Shown here: positions 17,079 through 26,915 of the stretch, in pieces
Layout: each line of letters begins with the position of its first letter
How positions within the stretch are numbered: position 1 is the stretch's first letter
Assembly: GCF_014396585.1 (NCBI RefSeq)
Contig: NZ_CP060717.1
Coordinates: 992,001-1,056,000, forward strand
Direction: 5' to 3'
Origin: Sphingomonas rhizophila
GTDB taxonomy: Bacteria; Pseudomonadota; Alphaproteobacteria; Sphingomonadales; Sphingomonadaceae
DNA length: 64,000 nt
Translations under genes and position numbers: made by a program
The notes under the pieces: model-generated
Databases searched by the model: none
What the model was told of the DNA's origin: nothing
The model's input: the letters and a program-made list of their open reading frames with translations, nothing else

Positions 17079-17161
17079 GGGTAACCGGCCGTTCACTTAA
17101 ATCGATTGCACAAATTCCAAAGGTGAATGACACTCCCGATGGTTGACCGTTGGGGGCGTCA

Positions 17162-18781
17162 ATGATCTTGGGAGCAATGCAGGACTGGCCGCTGCGCGTG
17201 ATGCGCCTCGTCGACCATGCCGAACGCGAGCACGGTGACGGCGAAATCGTCAGCGCCTGGGCCGACGGGTCGGTGACCCGCACCAACTGGCGCGACCTGA
17301 TCCGTGACTCGCGCCGGATGGCGCAGGCCCTGGAACGGCTGGGAATGAAGCCCGGCGACCGCATCGCGACACTGGCGATGAATCACAGCCGCCACCTCGC
17401 CGCGTGGTACGGCGCGATCGGGATGGGTGGCATTCTCCATACCATCAATCCGCGGCTGTTCGACGAGCAGCTTGCCTATATCGCCAACCATGCGGAGGAC
17501 CGCGTCCTCCTTTACGACCGCGCCTTCACGCCGATCGTCGAGCGGATGAAGCCGCATTGGACGACGATCGAGCATTATATCTGCTTCGATCCCGCCAACG
17601 GAAAGCATGGGTTCCCTGACTGGATAGCGGCGGAAAGTGGCGATTACGTCTGGTTCGAAGGCGACGAACGCGACCCGTGCGGGCTTTGCTACACGAGCGG
17701 CACGACCGGCAATCCGAAGGGCGTTCTGTACGAGCATCGGTCCACCATGCTCCACACCATGGCCGAGGCATCGCCCGACATCTTCAACCTGTCGAAGCGG
17801 GCGACTGTCCTGCCGATCGTCCCGATGTTCCATGCCAATGCCTGGGGCGTCCCGTGGGCGGCGCCGATGGTCGGTTGCAAGCTGGTGCTGTCGGCGGACT
17901 ATCGGCCGGACACGATGTGCAACCTGTTCCGCTCCGAAAGGGTGACGCATTCGGCCGGTGTTCCCACGATCTGGCTGACGATGATCGAACATATCGAGCG
18001 CACCGGAGAGGAGCTTGGCGACCTTAAATATGTGACGATAGGCGGCTCGGCTGCACCGCGTGCGATGATCCGCTGGTTCCTTCAGCGCGGTATCGATATT
18101 TGCCACGCCTGGGGCATGACCGAGACTTCGCCGATTGGAACCTGCGGCGCCCATCCTCGCGGATGGGAGGGGATGAGCGAGGAAGAACAGGTCGAATATA
18201 CTGCGCGCCAGGGCAGGGTGCCGTTCGGGGTTGAGCTTCGGATTGTCGACGACGAAGGCAGGGTCCTGCCGCGCGACGGCGTGTCATCGGGCCGGCTTCA
18301 GGCGCGCGGGCCATGGATCGTCAAACGCTATTTCAAGGCGGGGGAGGATGCGACCGAGGACGGCCAGTGGTTCGACACCGGCGATGTCGCCATGATCCAT
18401 CCTGACGGTTCGATGCAGATCACCGACCGATCCAAGGACGTCATCAAGTCCGGCGGCGAATGGATCAGTTCGATCGACCTTGAGAATGCCGCGGTCGGGT
18501 GCGACGGCGTCGCCGAGGCGGCCGCGATCGGCATTGCCCATGCCAAGTGGGACGAGCGTCCGCTGCTGGTCGTGGTTCGCTCTCCGGGAAGCGACGTCAG
18601 TGCCGACCAGATCCGTGATCATCTGAGCGGGTGCGTGGCCAAATGGTGGCTTCCGGATGCAATCGAGTTTGTCGAAGAATTGCCGCACACCGCGACCGGC
18701 AAACTCAGCAAGCGCACCCTGCGCGACCAGTTCCGCGATTATCGATTCGCGGACGACATCGGCATGACCGGGCGCGGCTAG
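17162..18781 (+). CDS. Fatty-acid--CoA ligase, AMP-binding family
   Basis: A 539-residue ANL-superfamily adenylate-forming enzyme. Motifs in order: the P-loop [16 protein letters not shown] (about residues 178-193), [41 protein letters not shown], then the hinge and C-terminal [19 protein letters not shown] and the acyl-activation lysine in [11 protein letters not shown]. This matches medium/long-chain acyl-CoA synthetases of alphaproteobacteria. The start is ATG 17162 with TTGGGGGCG upstream; TTG 17150 is a weaker choice. Separate promoter likely in the 83-base gap after ybaB. Confidence 0.93.
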   Translation: MILGAMQDWPLRVMRLVDHAEREHGDGEIVSAWADGSVTRTNWRDLIRDSRRMAQALERLGMKPGDRIATLAMNHSRHLAAWYGAIGMGGILHTINPRLFDEQLAYIANHAEDRVLLYDRAFTPIVERMKPHWTTIEHYICFDPANGKHGFPDWIAAESGDYVWFEGDERDPCGLCYTSGTTGNPKGVLYEHRSTMLHTMAEASPDIFNLSKRATVLPIVPMFHANAWGVPWAAPMVGCKLVLSADYRPDTMCNLFRSERVTHSAGVPTIWLTMIEHIERTGEELGDLKYVTIGGSAAPRAMIRWFLQRGIDICHAWGMTETSPIGTCGAHPRGWEGMSEEEQVEYTARQGRVPFGVELRIVDDEGRVLPRDGVSSGRLQARGPWIVKRYFKAGEDATEDGQWFDTGDVAMIHPDGSMQITDRSKDVIKSGGEWISSIDLENAAVGCDGVAEAAAIGIAHAKWDERPLLVVVRSPGSDVSADQIRDHLSGCVAKWWLPDAIEFVEELPHTATGKLSKRTLRDQFRDYRFADDIGMTGRG

Positions 18782-18874
18782 CGGGCTGGCCGCGATTGCA
18801 CTGGGGCGCTTGAACGCCTATCTGGCCGCCAAGCCTCAAAGCTACCCCATCCTCGATCGGAGCATTGCGACCCC

Positions 18875-20548
18875 ATGGCCGCCCAATACAGCTATGTGAT
18901 GAAGGGTCTGACCAAGACCTTCCCCGGCGCACCCAAGCCGGTCCTTAACGGCATCCACCTGCAATTCTATCCCGATGCCAAGATCGGCATCGTGGGCCCC
19001 AACGGCACCGGCAAGTCGACCCTGATGAAGATCATGGCCGGCCGCGACACCGAATTTTCGGGCGAAGCATGGGCCGGCGAGGGGATCACCGTCGGATACC
19101 TGGAGCAAGAGCCTGAGCTGGATCCCAGCAAGACCGTGATGGAAAATGTTCGCGACGGCGTGAAACCGGTCGCCGACCTAGTCGATCGCTTCAACGAGAT
19201 CAGCGCGCTGATGTGCGAGGAAGGCGCGGATTTCGACGCGCTGGGCGCGGAAATGGGCGAGCTTCAGGAAAAGATCGACGCGGTCGACGGCTGGACACTC
19301 GACAACCAGCTCGAGATCGCGATGGACGCGCTTCGCTGCCCGCCCGGCGATAGCCCGGTCACCAACCTGTCGGGCGGTGAAAAACGCCGCGTCGCGCTGA
19401 CCAAGCTGCTGCTACAGAAGCCCAGCATTTTGCTGCTCGACGAGCCTACCAACCACCTCGACGCGGAAAGCGTCCAGTGGCTGGAAAAGCATCTGGTCGA
19501 TTATCCGGGCAACGTCATCCTCGTCACCCACGACCGCTACTTCCTCGACAATGTCGTGAATTGGATCCTCGAACTCGATCGCGGAAAATACTTCGTCTAC
19601 GAGGGCAATTATTCGACCTACCTCGACAAGAAGGCGAAGCGGCTGGAGCAGGAAAGCCGCGAGGACGAAGGCCGCCAGAAGCAGATCAAGGAAGAGCTGG
19701 AGTGGATCCGGCAGTCGCCGAAGGCGCGCCAGACCAAGTCCAAGGCGCGTATCAAGGCGTTCGACGCGCTGGTCGAAGCGTCCGAGAAGCGGACCGTCGG
19801 CAAGGCGCAGATCGTTATCCAGGTGCCGGAGCGGCTGGGCGGCAACGTCATCGAGGCGCAGGGCCTGACCAAGGCGTACGGCGACAAGCTGCTGTTCGAG
19901 GACCTCTCGTTCAACCTGCCGCCGGGCGGGATCGTCGGCGTGATCGGTCCGAACGGCGCCGGCAAGTCGACCCTGTTCAAGCTGATCACCGGCCAGGAAA
20001 CGCCCGATGGCGGGTCGATCAAGATCGGTGAGACGGTCCGCCTCGGCTTCGTCGACCAGAGCCGCGACGACCTCGACCCCAAGAAGAACGTTTGGGAAGA
20101 GGTCAGCGGCGGTCACGAACTGATGACCATCGGCAAGCAGGAAATGCAGACCCGCGCCTATGTCGGTGCGTTCAACTTCAAGGGCGTCGACCAGCAAAAG
20201 AAGGTTGGCCAGCTGTCGGGCGGCGAACGCAACCGGGTCCACCTCGCGAAGATGCTGAAGGAGGGTGGCAACGTCCTGCTACTCGACGAACCGACCAACG
20301 ACCTTGACGTCGAGACGCTGCGCGCGCTCGAGGAAGCGCTGGAGAATTTCGCCGGTTGCGCCGTGGTGATCAGCCACGACCGCTTCTTCCTCGACCGCCT
20401 GGCGACTCACATCCTGGCGTTCGAGGGAGACAGCCACGTAGAATGGTTCGAAGGCAACTTCGAGGCGTACGAGGAAGACAAACGTCGCCGCATGGGTCCG
20501 GAAGCCGACCGTCCGCATCGGATGACGTACAAGAAGCTGACCCGTTAG
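18875..20548 (+). CDS. ettA: Energy-dependent translational throttle protein EttA (ABC-F ATPase)
   Basis: A 557-residue cytoplasmic ABC-F protein with two ATPase domains and no membrane segment. Domain 1: Walker A GPNGTGKSTLMK, signature LSGGEKRRVALTK, Walker B LLLDEPTNHLDAESVQW. Linker: an Arg/Lys-rich segment (RLEQESREDEGRQKQIKEEL). Domain 2: GPNGAGKSTLFK, LSGGERNRVHLAK, LLLDEPTNDLDVETLRAL. The opening AAQYSYVMKGLTKTFPGAPKPVL and overall length match EttA, which binds the ribosomal E site and senses energy status. Confidence 0.96.
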   Translation: MAAQYSYVMKGLTKTFPGAPKPVLNGIHLQFYPDAKIGIVGPNGTGKSTLMKIMAGRDTEFSGEAWAGEGITVGYLEQEPELDPSKTVMENVRDGVKPVADLVDRFNEISALMCEEGADFDALGAEMGELQEKIDAVDGWTLDNQLEIAMDALRCPPGDSPVTNLSGGEKRRVALTKLLLQKPSILLLDEPTNHLDAESVQWLEKHLVDYPGNVILVTHDRYFLDNVVNWILELDRGKYFVYEGNYSTYLDKKAKRLEQESREDEGRQKQIKEELEWIRQSPKARQTKSKARIKAFDALVEASEKRTVGKAQIVIQVPERLGGNVIEAQGLTKAYGDKLLFEDLSFNLPPGGIVGVIGPNGAGKSTLFKLITGQETPDGGSIKIGETVRLGFVDQSRDDLDPKKNVWEEVSGGHELMTIGKQEMQTRAYVGAFNFKGVDQQKKVGQLSGGERNRVHLAKMLKEGGNVLLLDEPTNDLDVETLRALEEALENFAGCAVVISHDRFFLDRLATHILAFEGDSHVEWFEGNFEAYEEDKRRRMGPEADRPHRMTYKKLTR

Positions 20549-20718
20549 GGTGACGTTGCCGCCTTGGGGCCGTCGCCCGCGGCCCCGCTGACCATCCGCT
20601 TATCAGGGATCGACCGGGAGGAGTCAGCCTTAGTGCGAGAAGAGGGGCGACCGTATCGTCAGTCTTCTCGCTCTATCCTCAAACTGCATGCTGATCCAGA
20701 CTCGATCGCAGTGAGGAC
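20549..20718. other. Intergenic region with two hairpins
   Basis: 170 bases between convergent ettA and the DoxX gene. It holds GGGGCC/GGCCCC (about 20566-20585) and a 9-bp perfect stem GCGAGAAGA (20635-20643) with TCTTCTCGC (20663-20671). Neither has a clear T-run. These probably end transcription from one or both sides, but that is inference. Confidence 0.45.
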
Positions 20719-21183
20719 TTAGCGCTCATCCGCGATCATCCGGCCGCTCTCATAATAGCCGTCCGGGCCGTCGGCGATCCGCTTGCGGCGAAGGGCCTCG
20801 TCGACGCTCCAGGGACCGGGGCCGGCGAAGACAATGTAAAGGAACACGAAGCAGAACAGTACGGCTGCTTCGCCTCTGTTGATGACCGGAAAGATGCTGT
20901 CGGGCGCATGGATCATCCAATAAGCGATGGCCATCTCGCCGGAGAGCAGGAACGCCACTGGGCGCGACAGCAATCCGAACAGCAGCAGAAACCCGCCGAC
21001 GAGCTCCAGCATGCCCGCGATCCAGAACAGGGTCCAAGGCGGCGGGAAACTCATCGACGTCTCGGGCCATCCCAATATCTTCGATGTACCGTGAACCAGG
21101 AAAAGTAGCGCGGTCACGATCCTCAGGATGGAAAGGAACTGGGGCCGGTAATCATCGGCCCAGGCGCCAATTGGATTGTCCAT
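20719..21183 (-). CDS. DoxX family membrane protein
   Basis: A 154-residue protein with four hydrophobic segments: LSILRIVTALLFLVHGTSKIL (the conserved N-terminal DoxX helix with HG), LFWIAGMLELVGGFLLLFGL, VAFLLSGEMAIAYWMIHA and AAVLFCFVFLYIVFAGPGPW. Family members act in thiosulfate metabolism or redox stress at the inner membrane, but most have no known substrate. The tail after the last helix is basic, then acidic. An SD (GAGAGGA) precedes ATG 21183. Confidence 0.92.
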   Translation of the reverse strand: MDNPIGAWADDYRPQFLSILRIVTALLFLVHGTSKILGWPETSMSFPPPWTLFWIAGMLELVGGFLLLFGLLSRPVAFLLSGEMAIAYWMIHAPDSIFPVINRGEAAVLFCFVFLYIVFAGPGPWSVDEALRRKRIADGPDGYYESGRMIADER

Positions 21184-21289
21184 CGTCCTCTCCCTCGAAA
21201 GGCCACCCCGGACGAGTCTTTTATCATGAATCAGTCTGCAAAGCGAAGCAGGCCGGACGTGCCAGCCTGCTTTCGCAAATCAGGGACGC

Positions 21290-21811
21290 TTAGAGCTGGA
21301 CCGTTGCCTGATGGTCGTCCTGATGCTCCTTGCCCGGGTCGATGTTGAACATCATCTTCAAGGCAGCCGCTTTCAGCGTAGCGAATTGGCTGGCCTCCCA
21401 CACATCGGCCTTCTCTGCGTCGAAACGGATCAACTGCAGGTCGGGGTCGTCCTTGCCGTCCTTGTACCAGCTTCCGATGATCGGGTTCCACAAACGGTCG
21501 ATGACGGCCCGGTCGTCCGACGGCGATAGCGTCCCGTGGATATGGGCGAACATGTCATGGCCCTTGCTGGCGAAGGCGGCGACGGCGCGTGCGGAGCGTT
21601 GGATGTCCTGGCCGATCCCGTCGGTTTTGGAGCCGAAGAAGTAAATTGTCGGCTCACCCCGGTCGTCCGCGCCGCGGTCGACCAGAGCGGTCATGGGCCG
21701 GGTGCGGTCGTCTTCCCCGCCTTTAAGGCCGAGCATGACGGTGCGATCGCTCTTGAGGCTATCCCAGAATTTGTCACGCAGTTTGGTTTCGGGGGCTTCC
21801 TTCTCGAACAT
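21290..21811 (-). CDS. Pyridoxamine 5'-phosphate oxidase-fold general stress protein
   Basis: A 173-residue member of the group called general stress protein 26 or BLI-3-like. It has the split-barrel fold pattern: KFWDSLKSDRTVMLGLKG, RPMTALVDRGADDRGEPTIYFFG, VAAFASKGHDMFAHIHGTLS, DRLWNPIIGSWYKDGKDDPDL. Members bind flavin and usually lack proven catalysis. Cytoplasmic. It stands alone between the DoxX and NYN genes on the same strand, with 60 to 106-base gaps. Function is inferred only from the family. Confidence 0.85.
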   Translation of the reverse strand: MFEKEAPETKLRDKFWDSLKSDRTVMLGLKGGEDDRTRPMTALVDRGADDRGEPTIYFFGSKTDGIGQDIQRSARAVAAFASKGHDMFAHIHGTLSPSDDRAVIDRLWNPIIGSWYKDGKDDPDLQLIRFDAEKADVWEASQFATLKAAALKMMFNIDPGKEHQDDHQATVQL

Positions 21812-21871
21812 CGCGAATCTCCTGATGGGTTCGCTCCGAAACGGGGAAGGGGCGCGGCGGTTCCTTGACGG

Positions 21872-22606
21872 TTAGCGCAGGCGCTTGACGACCAGGCGGC
21901 CATCGACGCCGGTTTTCACATCGAAATTCGGTACGGCCTTGATCAGGTCGCTAAGCCGCGTAAACCCGTAATTGCGCACCGCGAAGCTCGACACCGCCTT
22001 GGCGCGCTGGCCCATCTCGCTCAGCGAGGCGTAGCCCTCTTCGTCGCGCTTGGAAGCCTTGAACGCAGCGCCGAGCACCTGCAGCAACTCGGCGTCGACT
22101 GCCCGCCCTCCCTCCGGGGTCGGGGGCGCTTCGAGAGCCTCCTCCTTGTCGTTCTTGAGCGCCGCGACGTCGAAGAAGCGCGTGCAGGCCTGCTGGAAGC
22201 TCATCGGGGTCTTCGCTGTGCCGAATCCGTAGACGGGCAGGCCGTCTTCGCGAATGCGTTGGGCGAGTGGCAGGAAGTCCGAATCGCTGCTCATGATACC
22301 GAACCCATCGACATGACCGCGGTACAGGAGGTCCATCGCGTCGATCGTCATGCGCATGTCGGTCGCACTCTTGCCCTTGATGACGTCGAACTGCTGCATC
22401 GGGACGATCGAGTGCATGCCCGTGATGTTGCCCCAGCCCTTGAGACTGGTCTTCGCCCAGTTACCGTAGGCGCGGCGAATGTTGATCGTCCCCAGTTCGC
22501 CGAGCACGAGCAGGACCTCGTCGAGATGTTCGGGCGAAGCGTTGTCGGCATCGATCAGCAGGGCAATGTTGAGCTCGTGCTCACTCGCCTCATGACGGTC
22601 AGTCAT
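21872..22606 (-). CDS. NYN domain protein with C-terminal OST-HTH/LOTUS-like domain
   Basis: A 244-residue protein. The N-terminal NYN (PIN-like) nuclease fold shows LLIDADNASPEHLDEVL, WGNITGMHSIVPMQ, GKSATDMRMTIDAMDLLY and MSSDSDFLPLAQRIRE, with the four acidic residues expected to bind metal. After a variable linker, residues about 170-244 (LGAAFKASKRDEEGYASLSE to GRLVVKRL) match the OST-HTH winged-helix. This is the LabA-like family, thought to act on RNA. Target unknown in bacteria. ATG 22606 is preceded by a weak GGAG-free leader. Confidence 0.9.
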   Translation of the reverse strand: MTDRHEASEHELNIALLIDADNASPEHLDEVLLVLGELGTINIRRAYGNWAKTSLKGWGNITGMHSIVPMQQFDVIKGKSATDMRMTIDAMDLLYRGHVDGFGIMSSDSDFLPLAQRIREDGLPVYGFGTAKTPMSFQQACTRFFDVAALKNDKEEALEAPPTPEGGRAVDAELLQVLGAAFKASKRDEEGYASLSEMGQRAKAVSSFAVRNYGFTRLSDLIKAVPNFDVKTGVDGRLVVKRLR

Positions 22607-22718
22607 CGGGCAAAAACTCCGTTTCGTCGCCTACTATCGCATCGGGGGCGGAACGAAACCGCCTTTCGTTCGATAAAGGCAATGCAGGGGTGGGGAAGCG
22701 TATCGAGAGGAAGTTTTG

Positions 22719-23039
22719 ATGAAACATGCTGCGTTGACAGTCGTCCTGGCGTCGGGCCTGACTCTTTCGGCCTGTGCCACGGACCCGTACGGTTACAATA
22801 GTGATCCGACCACCCGTCGCGCCGCAACTGGCGCTGCGGTAGGCGGCGTAGCCGGCGCGGTGGCCGGTGCAGTCCTTCCGGGCGTCAACCCGGTCACTGG
22901 CGCGGTCGTCGGTGCGGTCCTCGGCGGTGTCGCCGGTGCCGTGATCAAGGGCCGTCAATATTATCGGGACACCCGTGGCTACTGCTATTATGTCGATAGC
23001 AACGGCAACCCGCACTACGACTATAACGTTCGCTGCTAG
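22719..23039 (+). CDS. Glycine-zipper 2TM-domain lipoprotein
   Basis: A 106-residue small envelope protein. Signal peptide KHAALTVVLASGLTLSAC with lipobox LSAC (Cys about residue 20), so probably a lipoprotein. Next is a glycine-zipper hairpin (ATGAAVGGVAGAVAGAVLPG and GAVVGAVLGGVAGAVIKG) like SlyB/Rick17kDa proteins, and a Tyr-rich tail ending YDYNVRC. GAGAGGAAG gives a strong ribosome binding site before ATG 22719. Usually outer-membrane or periplasmic; role in envelope stability is inferred from the family. Confidence 0.88.
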   Translation: MKHAALTVVLASGLTLSACATDPYGYNSDPTTRRAATGAAVGGVAGAVAGAVLPGVNPVTGAVVGAVLGGVAGAVIKGRQYYRDTRGYCYYVDSNGNPHYDYNVRC

Positions 23040-23057
23040 TACCTTAGCAACGACAGC

Positions 23058-23690
23058 TCAGACGGGGCGGAAGTCACCTTCCGCCTCGTCAAGCATGTAA
23101 AGTTGCCCTTCGCCGATCGAGAAGTGGCAGCCGACGAGCTTCATCACCCCCGCCTCCTCGCGCTCCGCGATGAACGGAAAGGTGCGTAAATTGATGAGGC
23201 TTTGGCGTATCGCCGCCTCCTCCAATTTTCGGGCACCCACCGCATTCACCCCGTACGAGTTCGCGATTTCCTGGGCTGGTCCTTCGATCTGCTCCATCCA
23301 GCGAGCGACGAAGCCGCCTTCGCCCTCCGGTGCTTCATTGAACACACCGCTCAGCGCAGCGTGGATCCCGCCGCATCGTTCGTGCCCGATCACCAGCACT
23401 TCCGGAACGTCGAGTTGCGTGACGGCGAACTCCAGCGCGGCCGACACGCCGTGGCGGCCGCCGTCAGCCTCGAACGGCGGCACCAGGTTGGCCACGTTGC
23501 GTACAACGAAAATTTCGCCGGGATCGGTGTCGAAGATGATGGCAGGGTCGACCCGGCTGTCTGAACAGGCGATAATGCAGGCGCGGGGCGACTGGCCTTC
23601 GGCAAGCTCGCGCCACTTGGCGGTTTCACCGGCGTAGCTATTGGTTCGAAAGCGGCGGTATCCCGCCAGCAGGTCTCCAAAACCTTCCAT
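23058..23690 (-). CDS. Beta-class carbonic anhydrase
   Basis: A 210-residue enzyme that interconverts CO2 and bicarbonate. The zinc ligands are visible: Cys/Asp in [12 protein letters not shown] and His/Cys in [14 protein letters not shown]. Also present are the [13 protein letters not shown] and [13 protein letters not shown] blocks. The start is ATG 23690, ten bases after AGAGGGGTG, giving [15 protein letters not shown]; longer in-frame readings would extend into the lipA leader. Divergent from lipA across 87 bases. Confidence 0.95.
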   Translation of the reverse strand: MEGFGDLLAGYRRFRTNSYAGETAKWRELAEGQSPRACIIACSDSRVDPAIIFDTDPGEIFVVRNVANLVPPFEADGGRHGVSAALEFAVTQLDVPEVLVIGHERCGGIHAALSGVFNEAPEGEGGFVARWMEQIEGPAQEIANSYGVNAVGARKLEEAAIRQSLINLRTFPFIAEREEAGVMKLVGCHFSIGEGQLYMLDEAEGDFRPV

Positions 23691-23777
23691 CGTCACCCCT
23701 CTTCGTTCGTCGGCGTCGCTATAAGCGCCGGAGCAGGGGTGGCAAGCAGACGCGCTAATCGCTATCTGGCGGCCACG

Positions 23778-24716
23778 ATGAACGCACCGCTTCCTGTTCC
23801 GCCGATCGCGCCCAAGCAGCGCAAGCCCGACTGGATCCGCGTCAAGGCGCCGGTCAGCGAGGGCTATGCCGAGACCCGCCGCCTGATGCGCAGCCTCAAC
23901 CTCGCCACGGTGTGCGAGGAGGCGGCGTGCCCGAACATCGGCGAATGTTGGACCAAGAAGCACGCCACGGTGATGATCCTGGGCGACACCTGCACGCGGG
24001 CTTGCGCCTTCTGCAACGTAAAGACGGGCATGCCGCGCGCCGTCGATCCGCTGGAGCCGCAGCACACCGCCGATGCCGCGGCGGCGCTGGGGCTGGAGCA
24101 TATCGTCGTGACGTCGGTCGACCGCGACGACCTGCCCGATGGCGGTGCGTCGCAGTTCGTCAAGGTAATCGAGGCGCTACGCCGGACGACGCCGAGCACG
24201 ACCATCGAAATCCTGACGCCGGATTTCCGCAACAAGCATGAGGCCGCGGTCGAGGCGATCGTCGCGGCGCGGCCCGATGTCTACAACCACAATCTGGAAA
24301 CGGTCCCGAGGCTCTATCCGACGATCCGTCCGGGTGCGCGCTACTACGCTTCGCTGCGCTTGCTGGAGCAGGTCAAGAAGCTCGACCCGTCGATCTTCAC
24401 CAAGTCGGGCGTCATGGTCGGCCTTGGCGAACAGCGCCTGGAAGTCCACCAGGTGATGGACGACATGCGCTCCGCCGGGATCGATTTCCTGACCATGGGC
24501 CAATATCTCCAGCCGACCCCGCGCCACGCCAAGGTCGAGGAGTTCGTGACGCCGGATGCGTTCAAGGCCTATGCCGCGATCGCGCGCGCAAAGGGATTCC
24601 TGCTGGTCGCCGCAACCCCGCTGACACGGTCGAGCTACCACGCCGGCGACGATTTCCGGAGAATGCAGGAAGCGCGGCAGACGCAACTGGCGCGGGCAGG
24701 GAGCACGGTCGCCTGA
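23778..24716 (+). CDS. lipA: Lipoyl synthase
   Basis: A 312-residue radical-SAM enzyme that inserts sulfur into octanoyl chains of 2-oxoacid dehydrogenases and GcvH. The auxiliary-cluster cysteines are in [13 protein letters not shown] and the radical-SAM triad is [13 protein letters not shown]. The C-terminal Ser ligand motif is [10 protein letters not shown]. Length is normal. ATG 23778 chosen because [21 protein letters not shown] gives the expected N-terminus. The stop overlaps the start of the RatA-like gene by one base, a usual pairing in alphaproteobacteria. Confidence 0.97.
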   Translation: MNAPLPVPPIAPKQRKPDWIRVKAPVSEGYAETRRLMRSLNLATVCEEAACPNIGECWTKKHATVMILGDTCTRACAFCNVKTGMPRAVDPLEPQHTADAAAALGLEHIVVTSVDRDDLPDGGASQFVKVIEALRRTTPSTTIEILTPDFRNKHEAAVEAIVAARPDVYNHNLETVPRLYPTIRPGARYYASLRLLEQVKKLDPSIFTKSGVMVGLGEQRLEVHQVMDDMRSAGIDFLTMGQYLQPTPRHAKVEEFVTPDAFKAYAAIARAKGFLLVAATPLTRSSYHAGDDFRRMQEARQTQLARAGSTVA

Positions 24717-25173
24717 TGCCTCGGCATAGCGAGACCAAGTTCCTTCCCTACACCCCGACCAGCTGTTCGACCTTGTTTCCGACGTCGAGCACTACGACGA
24801 GTTCCTGCCGTGGGTGGTCGCGGTCCGGTTGCGATCGTCCAGCGAGACCGAGACGGTTGCGGACCTGGTCGTCGGGTTCAACGCCTTCAAGGAACGCTTC
24901 ACCAGCCGGGTGAGCAAGGAGCGGCCCAACCGCATCGTCGTCGACTATATCGAGGGCCCGTTGAAATATCTGAAGAACGAGTGGCGCTTCACGCCAGTCG
25001 AGGGCGGGACGGAAGTATTCTTCTCGGTCGATTTCGCCTTCAAGTCGCGGATTTTCGAGAGCCTCGCCGGGCAGATGTTCGACCGCGCCCTTCGCCGGAT
25101 GACGTCGGCATTCGAGCAACGCGCCGCGGCGCTTTACGGCATCAGCAGCTCAAGCGCGCACAGCGCGGCCTGA
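24716..25173 (+). pseudogene. RatA/COQ10-type START domain protein, interrupted by one frameshift
   Basis: Start ATG 24716 gives [14 protein letters not shown], then the frame shifts. Adding one G after 24757 restores DQLFDLVSDVEHYDEFLPWV, which runs into VAVRLRSSSETETVADLVVGF and FKERFTSRVSKERP. The rest (YIEGPLKYLKNEWRFTPVEGG, IFESLAGQMFDRALRRMTSAFEQRA) is typical of the family, about 152 residues in all. Homologues are coenzyme-Q-binding COQ10-like proteins or RatA. The name toxin is historical; a role in ubiquinone function is more likely here. Its 3' end overlaps the convergent cinA gene by 40 bases. Confidence 0.85.
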
Positions 25174-25640
25174 TGACGGACGCCTGACCGGCCGCCCGAG
25201 GCATCAAACAGCTTCTGGTCGGACTGGATTTCCTCCGGCGAACAGCCGCGAGTCGCCTTGGCGAAAACCACCGTCCCAACGGGCTTCGATGCCGTACCCC
25301 CGTCGGGCCCGGCGATCCCGGTGATCGCGACTGCCACGTCCGCTTGTGACGCCTCCAGGGCGCCGCGAGCCATTGCCCATGCGGTGGCGATGCTCACGGC
25401 GCCGAAGGTTTCGATGACGTCACTTCCGACGCCGAGCCGCCGGGTCTTGGAATCGTTGGAATAGGTGACGAATCCGCCGAAGAAGACGTCGCTGGCGCCC
25501 GGCACTTCCGTGATCGCGGCGCTGACCAGGCCGCCGGTGCAGCTTTCGGCGACGGCGAGAGTCAGCCCGGCATTCCTGTACGCCTCAACCACCGCACGGG
25601 CGCGGTCGACCAGGTCGGCAGGAAGGAGCGTGTCGGACAT
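25134..25640 (-). CDS. CinA family protein, nicotinamide-nucleotide amidohydrolase
   Basis: A 168-residue protein equal to the C-terminal amidase domain of CinA (PncC). It deamidates NMN to NaMN in pyridine-nucleotide salvage. Motifs: TLAVAESCTGGLVSAAIT with the nucleophilic Ser, VFFGGFVTYSNDSK and AVAITGIAGPDGGTASKPVG. The N-terminal molybdopterin-like domain of long CinA is absent, as usual for proteobacterial PncC. ATG 25640 gives MSDTLLPADLVDRA; an in-frame upstream start at 25697 looks less likely. Confidence 0.92.
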   Translation of the reverse strand: MSDTLLPADLVDRARAVVEAYRNAGLTLAVAESCTGGLVSAAITEVPGASDVFFGGFVTYSNDSKTRRLGVGSDVIETFGAVSIATAWAMARGALEASQADVAVAITGIAGPDGGTASKPVGTVVFAKATRGCSPEEIQSDQKLFDASGGRSGVRHQAALCALELLMP

Positions 25641-25717
25641 GTCTATCAGCCTATCGTAGTGCAAATCGTCAGGAAGCGTAACGTTCCCGAGTCGCAACGA
25701 TGGAGGCGTCGACCGAG

Positions 25718-26863
25718 CTAGCCGGCTTTGGCGGGCAGCCGGACGGTGGCGACTGCTTGCGCCGCAATGCCCTCGCCGCGGCCGGTGAAACCTAGTCGCT
25801 CGGTGGTCGTTGCCTTGATGCTGACACTGGAGATCGGGAGGCCGAGGATTTCCGCCACTTTGGCGCGAATGGCTTCACGGTGCGGGCCAACCTTGGGAGC
25901 CTCGCAGATGACGGTGCAGTCGACATGGTCGATGAGGCCGCCATACTTGCGAACCAGCGAAGCGGCATGCTCCAGGAAGCGGTCGCTGCTCGCCCCTTTC
26001 CACTGCGGATCGGACGGCGGGAAGTGCTGGCCGATGTCGCCTTGACCGGCGGCACCAAGCAGGGCGTCGGTGATGGCGTGGAGGACGACGTCGGCGTCGC
26101 TGTGGCCGGCCAGCCCACGGTCGTGAGGGATGGCGATCCCGCCCATCATGATAGGCCCTTCGCCCGCGAAAGCGTGGACGTCGAAGCCCATGCCCGTGCG
26201 AGTGATCAGGCTAGCCGCTAACGTTGTTTCCGCGCGTCGCCAATCTTCGGCAGTGGTCAATTTGTCGAGCATGCTGCTTCCTTCCACCGCCGCGACCTTG
26301 AGGCCGGCGGCGACGAGCGCCGAGGATTCGTCGGTATATTTGCGGCCGCGCGTTTCCTCGATTGCGTACATCAGGTCCTCACGATGGAAAGCCTGGGGCG
26401 TCTGCACCCGTAGCAGCCGAGTGCGGTCGACCATCTGGTCAAGCGTTCCGACGCCACTGGCCACGGTGTCGGCGATGGCAAGGACGGGAACTGCACCTTC
26501 GTGATCAGCCAGTGCATCGAGCAGGCGATCGATGACGTCAGGTGGACAGAATGGACGGGCCGCGTCGTGAATCAGAATGACGTCACTCGTCACAGCGTCC
26601 AGGCCGGCGCGGACACTGTCCGCCCGTTCGGCACCGCCGATCAGCAGGCTGCCGACGTCCCGGCCGGTCAAGGCCCGTGCGGCCTCATCTTGCTGGCCTT
26701 CGCCGATCACGACGCGAACGCTATCGATGCGCGGATGACCAGCTAGTGCGTCGACCGCGTGCGCTAGCACCGATTTCCCGCCCAGCGCGCGATATTGTTT
26801 CGGCACTTCGCCGCCCATGCGGCTACCCGATCCGGCGGCGACGATGAGGGCGGTGACGGTCAT
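25718..26863 (-). CDS. ispDF: Bifunctional MEP cytidylyltransferase / ME-cPP synthase
   Basis: A 381-residue fusion of two non-consecutive MEP-pathway enzymes. The IspD half (residues 1 to about 222) has LIVAAGSGSRMGGEVPKQY for CTP binding, VILIHDAARPF and VQTPQAFH. The IspF half (about 225-381) has TGMGFDVHAF with metal ligands, HSDADVVLHAITDALLGA, GDIGQHFPPSDPQWK and IKATTTERLGFTGRGEGI. IspE, which acts between the two reactions, is encoded 22 kb away at 2365. Start ATG 26863 gives MTVTALIVAAGSG. Divergent from dusB with only 52 bases between, so promoters must be compact. Confidence 0.96.
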   Translation of the reverse strand: MTVTALIVAAGSGSRMGGEVPKQYRALGGKSVLAHAVDALAGHPRIDSVRVVIGEGQQDEAARALTGRDVGSLLIGGAERADSVRAGLDAVTSDVILIHDAARPFCPPDVIDRLLDALADHEGAVPVLAIADTVASGVGTLDQMVDRTRLLRVQTPQAFHREDLMYAIEETRGRKYTDESSALVAAGLKVAAVEGSSMLDKLTTAEDWRRAETTLAASLITRTGMGFDVHAFAGEGPIMMGGIAIPHDRGLAGHSDADVVLHAITDALLGAAGQGDIGQHFPPSDPQWKGASSDRFLEHAASLVRKYGGLIDHVDCTVICEAPKVGPHREAIRAKVAEILGLPISSVSIKATTTERLGFTGRGEGIAAQAVATVRLPAKAG

Positions 26864-26915
26864 GCGGGGCGCGCCTTGCCGCATGGTCCATGCTCCTGTA
26901 AAGGCGCGCCTTCCC

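Noticed and set aside
24716..25173. RatA-type toxin of a toxin-antitoxin pair
   Set aside because: There is no RatB partner beside it, and the START fold next to lipA fits a COQ10-like ubiquinone role better.
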